Shown piece by piece: positions 1 through 6,200 of a DNA stretch of 6,446 nucleotides. How positions within the stretch are numbered: the first letter of the stretch is position 1; every line of letters begins with the position of its first letter. Below the pieces are notes generated by a model, which ran no database searches, was not told where the DNA came from, and saw only the letters and a program-made list of their open reading frames with translations. The position numbers and the translations under genes are program-made. The stretch is from Bryobacteraceae bacterium. GTDB taxonomy: Bacteria; Acidobacteriota; Terriglobia; Bryobacterales; Bryobacteraceae. Where the stretch lies: contig JAICMB010000196.1 of the NCBI GenBank assembly GCA_025929455.1, positions 1 to 6,446 on the forward strand, written 5' to 3'.

Positions 1-1881
1 AATCTCGTATGCATTGTGTTTTGCAATCTGGATGCGTTCACGAGAAAGTACGCGGTGGACGCCGCGCAACAGTTCGTGAAAAACCAGCTTGAGCCGAATA
101 CCTGGGTCGCGGTGTTCAATCTCGCCTCGCAACTCACCGTTTTGCAGCCGTTCACGACCGATAAAAATCAACTCATCGCAGCAGCTAATCGTGCGTTCAC
201 CGGCATGACCGCCGACTTCGTGTCGATGGCCACGGCGGTTCGCAGCGCATCGCCGCTGCTCGCCTACATGGCCGTTACGCAGAGCGGAGACCCGCGGAGC
301 GGCGGCACGATATCAGCTACACAGGTGATTTCCGGCGGTGAATTGAATGTGCGGGCGATCGTCGGAGCGGATGTCGCCACGGGCCCGAGCGCGAGTATCC
401 AGCGTGGCGACCTCGCTCTACAACGCCGCGACTTCGGCGGCATCGAAGCCCGGCGCGAAATGGATCAGATCGACGCGATGGTTCGCCAACTTTCCACGCT
501 TCCCGGCCGCAAGTCGGTGCTGCTGTTCAGTCCAGGACTCGCGACCACCGGCGATCCCGACCTTTTTAAGGCCATGGTGGACAAAGCCAACAAGGCCAAG
601 GTGACGGTATACCCAATTGACGTAACCGGTCTCGCCCCCGACCTCGATCAGAGCCAGGCGTCGAGCATCGCTCTGAACCATGTCGCCGGTTTGAGCGCGT
701 CACAAGGCAAACGCGGCAGCGCGGCCACGGCCCAAGAGGTCGAGAAGATGCACGAGGGCGATTACGTCCTCGATGCCGTGCGAACCACGAACACGCAATC
801 CAGCCTGCGTGCACTAGCCGAAGACACCGGCGGGTTTTTGATCGGCAGCACCAACGATCTGCGCAAGCCGTTTCAACGCATTCTCGATGAAGTCGACACG
901 CATTACGAACTCATTTATCAGCCGTCCTCCGATGTGTACGACGGCCGGCTGCGCACGATCGACGTGAAGGCGGATCGCCCCGGCCTGAGCATACAGACTC
1001 GCGGCGGATACTTCGCGCTTCCGGTGTTGAGCTCGACTTCGCAACCGCTCACACCCGGCGAGATGGCGGGACTTGCAGCGCTGAGCATGAAAGATCCTCC
1101 GCGCGCATTTCACTTCGATAGCGCGGCATATCAATTCCGGCCCGGCGCCGCTGCTTCACAGAACGCCGCAGTGTTCGAAATTCCCGCGGCGAACATCGAG
1201 GCTGCGCCCGTGCCCGGCGGCGATCAGCGCCGTATGCGCGTCGATCTGGTCGCGCTCGTAAAAGACTCCAGCGGAGAGGTCGTGGACAAGTTCAGCCGCG
1301 ATGTGAGCTACGACGTGCCCCCAGCAAATCTTGCGAAAGTGAAGCAGACTTCCATCACCTTTTCGCATCCGATGAATCTGCCGCCGGGGCGCTACACGCT
1401 GGAGACCGCCGTGATCGATCGCGAAGGCGGTCGCGCCGGCACCAGTAAAACCTCATTCGAAAGCCCGCGGCCCAAAGGCGTGGGGCTGAGCAGCGTTGTC
1501 CTGGTGCAAGGCGTCGAGCCCGTGAAAGGCAAACGCGACACCGCGGACCCGCTCGAGTTTCAACCGAAGCCCAACGCGACACAGCGCGTGATTCCTGAGC
1601 TCGCCGGCACGCTGCCTGCCAACGCCAGCCCGCACGCGTTCTTCATCGTCTATCCCGACTCATCCATCGCGGAAAAGCCGAAGATCGAAGCGGAGTTCCG
1701 TCTCAATGGCGCAGTGGTCGCGAAGCAGACCGCGCCGCTGCCCGCGCCGGACGCGACCGGCGCCATTCCGATGATCATCCAAACCGCCGCCACGCCCGGC
1801 GACTGCGAGCTTCGCATCACTGCGGTGCAAGGCGCGTCCTCCGCGCAACAGACTCTGGTTTACTCCGTCAACGCAAAATAG
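1..1881 (+). CDS. VWFA-related (acidobacterial-type) domain protein, 5' partial
   Basis: The frame is open from the first base, so the true start and any signal peptide lie outside the window. The GTG at 16 and the residues around it fall inside the first core strand of the domain and are not a plausible start. The visible part is 626 codons plus TAG. It opens with a hydrophobic strand (LVCIVF) and an amphipathic helix (DAAQQFVKNQL), then WVAVFNLASQLTVLQPFTTD. LPGRKSVLLFSPGL follows near 508-549, then a TGGFLIGSTNDL segment, HYELIYQP at 901-924, and a closing strand ending in TRGGYF near 1014. This order is typical of the VWFA-related domain expanded in Acidobacteriota. About 285 further residues look beta-rich and unassigned. 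The usual MIDAS aspartate position appears to be Cys (22-24). It is probably exported, and lies 2 bases before the propeller gene. Family assignment is firm; function is unknown. Confidence 0.9.
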   Translation, partial: NLVCIVFCNLDAFTRKYAVDAAQQFVKNQLEPNTWVAVFNLASQLTVLQPFTTDKNQLIAAANRAFTGMTADFVSMATAVRSASPLLAYMAVTQSGDPRSGGTISATQVISGGELNVRAIVGADVATGPSASIQRGDLALQRRDFGGIEARREMDQIDAMVRQLSTLPGRKSVLLFSPGLATTGDPDLFKAMVDKANKAKVTVYPIDVTGLAPDLDQSQASSIALNHVAGLSASQGKRGSAATAQEVEKMHEGDYVLDAVRTTNTQSSLRALAEDTGGFLIGSTNDLRKPFQRILDEVDTHYELIYQPSSDVYDGRLRTIDVKADRPGLSIQTRGGYFALPVLSSTSQPLTPGEMAGLAALSMKDPPRAFHFDSAAYQFRPGAAASQNAAVFEIPAANIEAAPVPGGDQRRMRVDLVALVKDSSGEVVDKFSRDVSYDVPPANLAKVKQTSITFSHPMNLPPGRYTLETAVIDREGGRAGTSKTSFESPRPKGVGLSSVVLVQGVEPVKGKRDTADPLEFQPKPNATQRVIPELAGTLPANASPHAFFIVYPDSSIAEKPKIEAEFRLNGAVVAKQTAPLPAPDATGAIPMIIQTAATPGDCELRITAVQGASSAQQTLVYSVNAK

Positions 1882-1883
1882 AC

Positions 1884-3557
1884 ATGCTTTTTCGATCTCT
1901 ATTGCTTTGCGTGCCCGCTGCGCTGCTGGCCGCGACCATGGCGTCCGCACCGCCCATCACCTTCGACGAAATCGCCGCCCACGCGGGAGTGCGGTTTTCG
2001 AGCAACAGCTCGCCGACTCCCCAAAAGCATCAGCCGGAACCGATGGTGGGCGGCGTCGCGATCTTTGATTACGATGGCGACGGATACGCCGACCTGTATT
2101 TTGTCAACGGCGCGGACATGCCGTCGCTGCGCAAGACCGGGCCGCAGTTCAGCAACCGGCTGTTCCGCAATAATCACGATTTAACCTTCACCGACGTAAC
2201 TGCCAAAGCCGGCGTCGCGGGCGCCGGCTATGGCATGGGCGTTGCCGTAGGCGACTACGATAACGACGGCCGGCCCGATCTGTTCGTCACCAACGTGAAC
2301 GACAACGAGTTGTTCCACAATAACGGCGACGGCACGTTTACGAACGTGACGGCGAAGGCCGGCGTTGCGGGCGGGAAGTTCGCCGGAAAGAAGATGTGGT
2401 CCGTCGGCGCGGCGTGGATCGATTACAACAATGACGGACTGCTCGATCTGTTTGTCGCCGACTACTGCCAGTGGGATCCGAACAACGAACCGCCGTGCAT
2501 GATTAACGGCAACCGTGTGTCGTGCAATCCGCGCATGTATAAGCCGCTGCCGAACACGCTGTACCGCAATAACGGCGATGGCACGTTCACGGACGTTTCG
2601 GCCGAGACCGGCATTGCCGCGCACCCCGGCCGCGGCATGGGCGTGACCATTGCCGATTTCGACGGCGACGGCTTCTCAGATATCTTCATCGCGAACGACG
2701 ATCTGCCGAACCAGCTATTTCATAACGTTGGCGGCAAGCGCTTCGAAGAAGTCGCCGACGATGCGGGCGTGTCGCTTGCGGAGGGCGGTAATGTTATCTC
2801 CGGCATGGGCGTCGACTTCCGCGATCTGTTCAACCGCGGCCTGCCGGATATCTGGCTTACCGCTATAGAAAAGCAGATGTTCCCGCTGTTCAAAAACCTT
2901 GGTCACGGCCAGTTCGCCGAGAATACCTCGATGGCGGGCCTCGGCCTCACGACAGCCGATATGTCGGGCTGGTCCAACGCGATCGTCGATCTCGACAACG
3001 ACGGATGGAAGGACCTGTACGTGGCGCGCTCGAACGTCATCGACAACGTGGCGCAATTCACCAACCGCACCTACGGCGAGCCTAACACCGTATTTCGCAA
3101 TCTCGGCAACGGCAAGTTCGAGGACGTGACCGGCGCGGCTGGCCCCGATCTTCAAAAGCTGTCGGTGAATCGCGGCGCGGCGTTCGGGGACCTCAATAAC
3201 GACGGACGCATGGACTTGGTCGTCAATGTTCTGAACGGCCAGGCGAAGGTGTTTCACAACACGACTCGAAACGAAAATCACTGGCTGCTTCTGAAACTGA
3301 AGGGCACGCGCAGCAACCGTATGGGAATCGGAGCGCGCATCCGCGTAACGGCCGCGGGCGGCGCAGTCGAGTACAATCACGCGACGACCAGCACAGGTTA
3401 CGCGAGCTCCAGCGATCCGCGCGTACACTTCGGTTTGGGCTCCGCGCGGACAGCAACCGAGATTCAGGTCACATGGCCCAGCGGGATCACGCAAGTGCTG
3501 CGCAATGTCGCGGCGGATCGAGTGGTGGAGATCACGGAGCCAGGGAGAAGCCATTGA
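1884..3557 (+). CDS. CRTAC1-like FG-GAP/VCBS propeller protein with ASPIC/UnbV domain
   Basis: The 557-residue product has an N-terminal signal peptide (about residues 1-22: MLFRSLLLCVPAALLAATMASA). Seven FG-GAP/VCBS units follow, each with a calcium-type loop: DYDGDG at residue 62, DYDNDG at 124, DYNNDG at 180, DFDGDG at 258, a degenerate DFRDLFNRG at 311, DLDNDG at 369 and DLNNDG at 436. Each is followed by a variant of LFRNNGDGTFTDVTAKAGV. Seven units fit a seven-bladed beta-propeller like the integrin alpha head. Residues about 479-552 match ASPIC/UnbV (GIGARIRV, TSTGYASSSDPRVHFGLG, VTWPSG). Three cysteines (195, 205, 214) sit in a long loop of unit 3. The ATG lies 2 bases after the upstream stop without a clear Shine-Dalgarno sequence, suggesting translational coupling. 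It is likely periplasmic or extracellular. Family assignment is very secure; the ligand is unknown. Confidence 0.96.
   Translation: MLFRSLLLCVPAALLAATMASAPPITFDEIAAHAGVRFSSNSSPTPQKHQPEPMVGGVAIFDYDGDGYADLYFVNGADMPSLRKTGPQFSNRLFRNNHDLTFTDVTAKAGVAGAGYGMGVAVGDYDNDGRPDLFVTNVNDNELFHNNGDGTFTNVTAKAGVAGGKFAGKKMWSVGAAWIDYNNDGLLDLFVADYCQWDPNNEPPCMINGNRVSCNPRMYKPLPNTLYRNNGDGTFTDVSAETGIAAHPGRGMGVTIADFDGDGFSDIFIANDDLPNQLFHNVGGKRFEEVADDAGVSLAEGGNVISGMGVDFRDLFNRGLPDIWLTAIEKQMFPLFKNLGHGQFAENTSMAGLGLTTADMSGWSNAIVDLDNDGWKDLYVARSNVIDNVAQFTNRTYGEPNTVFRNLGNGKFEDVTGAAGPDLQKLSVNRGAAFGDLNNDGRMDLVVNVLNGQAKVFHNTTRNENHWLLLKLKGTRSNRMGIGARIRVTAAGGAVEYNHATTSTGYASSSDPRVHFGLGSARTATEIQVTWPSGITQVLRNVAADRVVEITEPGRSH
2067..3260 (+). 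repeat. Seven coding FG-GAP/VCBS repeats
   Basis: These are protein-level tandem repeats inside the propeller gene. The aspartate-rich loops start near 2067, 2253, 2421, 2655, 2814, 2988 and 3189. The paired 'LFxNNGDGTFTDVT' segments start near 2157, 2307, 2556, 2712, 2883, 3087 and 3246. Unit spacing is about 52-83 codons. At DNA level only units 2 and 3 keep obvious similarity (around 2316-2350 and 2565-2599, sharing AATAACGGCGAYGGCACGTT), so the repeats are old and not a recent slippage product. Confidence 0.75.
3542..3550 (+). promoter_or_regulatory. Shine-Dalgarno sequence deciding a TTG start
   Basis: AGGGAGAAG lies inside the last codons of the propeller gene and ends 3 bases before the TTG at 3554; its AGGGAG core ends 6 bases before it. 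It supports TTG 3554 over the in-frame ATG at 3473. The ATG would overlap the upstream gene by 85 bases and put about 27 charged, low-complexity residues in front of a normal signal peptide. Confidence 0.65.
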
Positions 3558-4981
3558 AGAGACTGAGTTGCAGTTTCGCGCTCGCGGTATGCACGCTGGC
3601 CGCACAGAATACTGCGCCGCAACCCGAAGCATTGAGCCTCGTTCAACTGAAAGTAGTCGCGCTGGGTGACAATGGCGCGCCGGTGACGGATTTGAAGGTG
3701 AGTGATCTGCAAATAGCGGACCAGGGTAAGTCGCAGCAGATCGTCTATTTTCGCGGCGGACAGACTCCCTTCAAAGCGGCCCCGGTCCCCGCGAACGAAG
3801 TGTCGAACCGTACCGCGCCGTCGCCGCACGCAACCGTGATTCTTTTCGATCTGCTGAACGAGTCTCACTCGGACAGCCTCGACGTGTGGCACAGACTCGG
3901 CAAGTCTCTGCAGCAGCTTGACTCGGGCGATTCGCTGTTCCTGTACCTGCTTACGCTCGAAGGCAATCTCGAACCGATCCATGCCATCGGCAGAAACGCC
4001 GACGATCACACCTGGACCAAGAATGTCGAGAAAACGCTCGACAAGGCCATGAAGGCCGCGAGCCACGCGCGCCCGGCGCAGATGAAAGATGAAGAGCTGG
4101 TGGTCAAGAAAACGTACGTCGCGCTGGAGACGCTTGGGAATCAACTGACGATGTTTCCGGGCCATCGCGATATCGTCTGGATCACGTCCATTATGCCCAA
4201 CGTTTGGAATCCGAAAACGCCGTGCAGCGGCGATTGGGTGGACTGCGCGCTGTACGTTCCGCACATGAGCGTGACGCTCGAGCGCGACGGCGTGGCCGTG
4301 AACCCGCTGTCATATACCAGCAGCCCGAGCCCGAACATTACGCGCGACCTGGAACAGATCGCCGGACTGAGCGGCGGATGGACGTACGCGGATCAGGACA
4401 TTCGCGACGTGCTGAAGGATGTCGCCGCGAGCGCCGCGAACAGCTACACCGTTGCGTACGAACCGCCGGCAGAGAATTGGGACTCCAAGTTTCACAAGGT
4501 GCGCGCCAGCACCGAGCGCAAGGGGATCAAGCTTCGCGCGGAGACGCGCTATTACGCCTACCCGGACCGCCGGCCGCTGGCTTCCGTGGAGCAGGCGGTG
4601 CTTGCTGCGACGTATCGCGATCCGGCGGACGATTCCGACATTTGTATGCGCGGGTCGGCCACGCGCGGCGACGGAACAGTAAAGGTTCAGGTGCGCATCG
4701 ATCCCGCGGACCTGCTGCTGCGCGAGGATGGCGGGCAGTACGGCGGCGCGATCACGCTGCTGATTTCAAACGTGGGCGCGTCCGGGCCGATCGGAGACCC
4801 GTCGCTGCGGAATTTCGCGGTGCACCTGTCGCGCGAGCAGCACGACGCCGTCATCAAGCAGGGCTTGCCGCTCACTCAGGATCAGACGATCACGCCCGCG
4901 GTGCAGAAGCTCCGCGTCTTCGTACTCGACCAGAACTCCAACGCCACCGGCTCGCTCACCATCCCACTCGCAGCGCATTGA
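3554..4981 (+). CDS. VWFA-related (acidobacterial-type) domain protein
   Basis: Read from TTG 3554 the product is 475 residues. It starts MKRLSCSFALAVCTLAAQ, a short export signal. Residues about 27-66 form the N-terminal module common in this family (VTDLKVSDLQIADQGKSQQIVYF). A VWA-like domain follows: ATVILFDLLNESHSD at 93-107, a helix and DSLFLYLLTLEG, MFPGHRDIVWITSI at 200-213, LSGGWTYADQDI near 272, NSYTVAYEPP, and a closing strand ending in RYYAYP near 337. About 138 further residues follow. The canonical DxSxS metal motif reads D-L-L-N-E (D99), so metal binding is uncertain. A segment with C224 and C231 separates the IVWITSI strand from the next helix. The start codon overlaps the upstream TGA (ATTGA), giving tight coupling. 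The protein is shorter than the first VWFA-related protein, lacking most of its C-terminal extension. Role unknown; probably exported. Confidence 0.92.
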   Translation: MKRLSCSFALAVCTLAAQNTAPQPEALSLVQLKVVALGDNGAPVTDLKVSDLQIADQGKSQQIVYFRGGQTPFKAAPVPANEVSNRTAPSPHATVILFDLLNESHSDSLDVWHRLGKSLQQLDSGDSLFLYLLTLEGNLEPIHAIGRNADDHTWTKNVEKTLDKAMKAASHARPAQMKDEELVVKKTYVALETLGNQLTMFPGHRDIVWITSIMPNVWNPKTPCSGDWVDCALYVPHMSVTLERDGVAVNPLSYTSSPSPNITRDLEQIAGLSGGWTYADQDIRDVLKDVAASAANSYTVAYEPPAENWDSKFHKVRASTERKGIKLRAETRYYAYPDRRPLASVEQAVLAATYRDPADDSDICMRGSATRGDGTVKVQVRIDPADLLLREDGGQYGGAITLLISNVGASGPIGDPSLRNFAVHLSREQHDAVIKQGLPLTQDQTITPAVQKLRVFVLDQNSNATGSLTIPLAAH

Positions 4982-4985
4982 CGTG

Positions 4986-5010
4986 GGGTAGCCAGTCTTG
5001 CTGGCTGCCC
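4986..5010. repeat. Strong intergenic palindrome, possible dispersed repeat or bidirectional terminator
   Basis: GGGTAGCCAG (4986-4995) pairs with CTGGCTGCCC (5001-5010) around a TCTTG loop. The 10-bp stem has one G-T wobble (4989/5007). It begins 4 bases after the stop of the second VWFA-related gene and lies 29 bases beyond the stop of the convergent TPR gene. No T-run follows on either strand, so a classical intrinsic terminator is not supported. Position and symmetry fit a REP-like palindrome or a structure protecting both 3' ends. Confidence 0.55.
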
Positions 5011-5021
5011 ATCGTCCGCAT

Positions 5022-5037
5022 GCGCGAGAAAGCGCGC
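5022..5037. other. Short second hairpin in the convergent gap
   Basis: GCGCG (5022-5026) and CGCGC (5033-5037) can pair around the loop AGAAAG. It lies directly after the stop codon of the minus-strand TPR gene. The stem is only 5 bp and there is no T-tract, so it could be chance in GC-rich DNA. It may be part of the same repeat unit as the larger palindrome. Confidence 0.3.
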
Positions 5038-5039
5038 TC

Positions 5040-6164
5040 CTAGTGGCCCGGCAAACTCAGCGGGTCCTGCTGCATTTTCAGCCGCACATACTCGGCCTTC
5101 TCGCGCTGGGCGTCCGCTTTGCGCCCTGCCCGGCGATACGCCTGCTCCAAGTAAAAGTGCGTCTGCGCGTTGCCGGGCTGAAGTTTGACGGACTGCTCGA
5201 AATAGGGCACGGCCTTTGCAGGCTGATCCTTCGCGAGCAGCGCCCGGCCCATTTCCGCATCGCATAGCCAGTAGTAGCTGGGCAGCGCCAGCTTGCGCGC
5301 GCGCTCCACCAGTTGGATCGACACGTCGGGCGTGCCCTGCCGCGTGTTCAAAAACGCGCTCACCAGCAGCGCCTGCCAGTGCGTGGGATTGCCCTGCAGT
5401 TCTTTCTCGAACTGTGCAAGCGCGGCGCGCTGGTCGACATCCATCAGATACAGCCCGTATGCGTAATGCACACCGGGTTCCGTGGGATACGTTTCGAGCA
5501 GCTTCTTGAATCCGGCCTCGGCTTCCTGTGGGCGCTGCCGCGTAGCCGCCCACATCGCCTGTCCCGCCATCTCGACCACCTTGCGCCTGCTCTCCGAAAG
5601 TTTCGACGGTTCGGTGGAAACCGCCAGCGCGCACAGCCCGACCGCCTGCACCACCGCGGGAGCCATTTCCTGTGATTTCGCGAGCGGTTGCAACTGCGAC
5701 ATGGCCTGATCGAACAGCGACGAGCGGATCAAAATCATGGCCGCGCGCTGGCGTACCGCGGCCTCGAACTGCGTGTTCGATCCGAGTCCAATCTGTTCGC
5801 CTTTGGCGATGTGAATCAACGCATTCTTCACGTCGCCAAGTTCGTATTCGCACAGCCCGAGGAAGCCCCACGCGACGCCGTTGCCGGGCTCGAGCTCTAG
5901 TCCCTTATTAAATGCATCGATCGCTTCCTTGTTGCGGTTTAGCCGGTATAGCGCGCCGCCCATGTAAAACCAGCCTTGCGGCCACGCGGGGCGTAGGTCG
6001 AGCGCTTTCTTGTACAGCGCCGCGGCTTCGGCCGGCTTGCTGTCCAACGCCGCTTGAGCCTGCTGCGACAGGGAATCGAAATCGTCAGGCGCCGTTTGCG
6101 CCACGGCCATGGGAGCGAGCAGCAGCGGTACCAGCGCCGCCGCGCCTGCCAGCAGAAACCTCAT
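5040..6164 (-). CDS. Exported tetratricopeptide-repeat protein
   Basis: The 374-residue product starts with a clear signal peptide (MRFLLAGAAALVPLLLAPMAVAQ, cleavage near residue 22). TPR helices are evident at about 30-60 (AAALYKKALDLRP), 63-94 (GWFYMGGALYRLNRNKEAIDAFNKGLELEP) and 97-127. They recur at about 212-260 (EAEAGFKKLLETYP, AALAQFEKELQGNP) and 300-363 (DAEMGRALLAKDQPAKAVPYFEQSVKLQP, then FYLEQAYRRAGRKADAQRE). The stretch about 130-210 is helical but less TPR-like. TPR superhelices act as protein-binding scaffolds; with an export signal this one would work in the periplasm or envelope. The ATG at 6164 has a purine-rich but poor leader (AGAAGAAA directly before it). It is convergent with the VWFA/propeller genes and divergent from a second TPR gene 36 bases away. 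Partner unknown. Confidence 0.93.
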   Translation of the reverse strand: MRFLLAGAAALVPLLLAPMAVAQTAPDDFDSLSQQAQAALDSKPAEAAALYKKALDLRPAWPQGWFYMGGALYRLNRNKEAIDAFNKGLELEPGNGVAWGFLGLCEYELGDVKNALIHIAKGEQIGLGSNTQFEAAVRQRAAMILIRSSLFDQAMSQLQPLAKSQEMAPAVVQAVGLCALAVSTEPSKLSESRRKVVEMAGQAMWAATRQRPQEAEAGFKKLLETYPTEPGVHYAYGLYLMDVDQRAALAQFEKELQGNPTHWQALLVSAFLNTRQGTPDVSIQLVERARKLALPSYYWLCDAEMGRALLAKDQPAKAVPYFEQSVKLQPGNAQTHFYLEQAYRRAGRKADAQREKAEYVRLKMQQDPLSLPGH

Positions 6165-6186
6165 TTTCTTCTAGCGTAACGCGGCT

Positions 6187-6192
6187 TATGAT
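6187..6192 (+). promoter_or_regulatory. Possible -10 element for the right-hand TPR gene
   Basis: TATGAT matches the bacterial -10 consensus at five of six positions. It is 8 bases before the ATG at 6201, so initiation would fall within a base or two of the start codon, giving a leaderless or nearly leaderless mRNA. No convincing -35 element is seen at 16-18 bases upstream (the region reads TTTTCTT). It could be chance. Confidence 0.25.
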
Positions 6193-6200
6193 GAGACTTG

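Noticed and set aside
3473..3553. ATG 3473 as the start of the second VWFA-related protein
   Set aside because: It would overlap the upstream gene by 85 bases and place a charged tail before the signal peptide. TTG 3554 has a Shine-Dalgarno sequence and a normal signal peptide start.
3578..3592. Lipoprotein lipobox (LAVC) in the second VWFA-related protein
   Set aside because: Val at -1 is not a normal lipobox residue and Cys13 is too close to the N-terminus. The segment reads better as the hydrophobic core of an ordinary signal peptide.
2715..3632. Long minus-strand open frame (305 codons) opposite the propeller gene
   Set aside because: It runs antisense to the aspartate-rich repeats and to the ASPIC/UnbV domain. 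Its translation is low-complexity V/R/A-rich without domain motifs. Long antisense open frames are expected in GC-rich genes.
3464..4264. Minus-strand open frame (266 codons) opposite the second VWFA-related gene
   Set aside because: The plus strand here encodes clear family motifs. The antisense product is R/H/V-rich with no recognisable fold or ribosome binding site.
4986..5010. Rho-independent terminator
   Set aside because: The stem is good, but no T-run follows on either strand. It is therefore listed as a palindrome rather than as a terminator.
4204..5043. Plus-strand open frame (279 codons) in another frame over the 3' half of the second VWFA-related gene
   Set aside because: The translation is strongly arginine-rich and repetitive, as expected of an out-of-frame GC-rich gene. 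It extends through the intergenic palindrome and lacks any motif.
4882..5871. Minus-strand open frame (329 codons) overlapping the minus-strand TPR gene in another frame
   Set aside because: The TPR frame has a signal peptide and regular helical repeats. This frame is G/R/A-rich and continues antisense into the VWFA-related gene.
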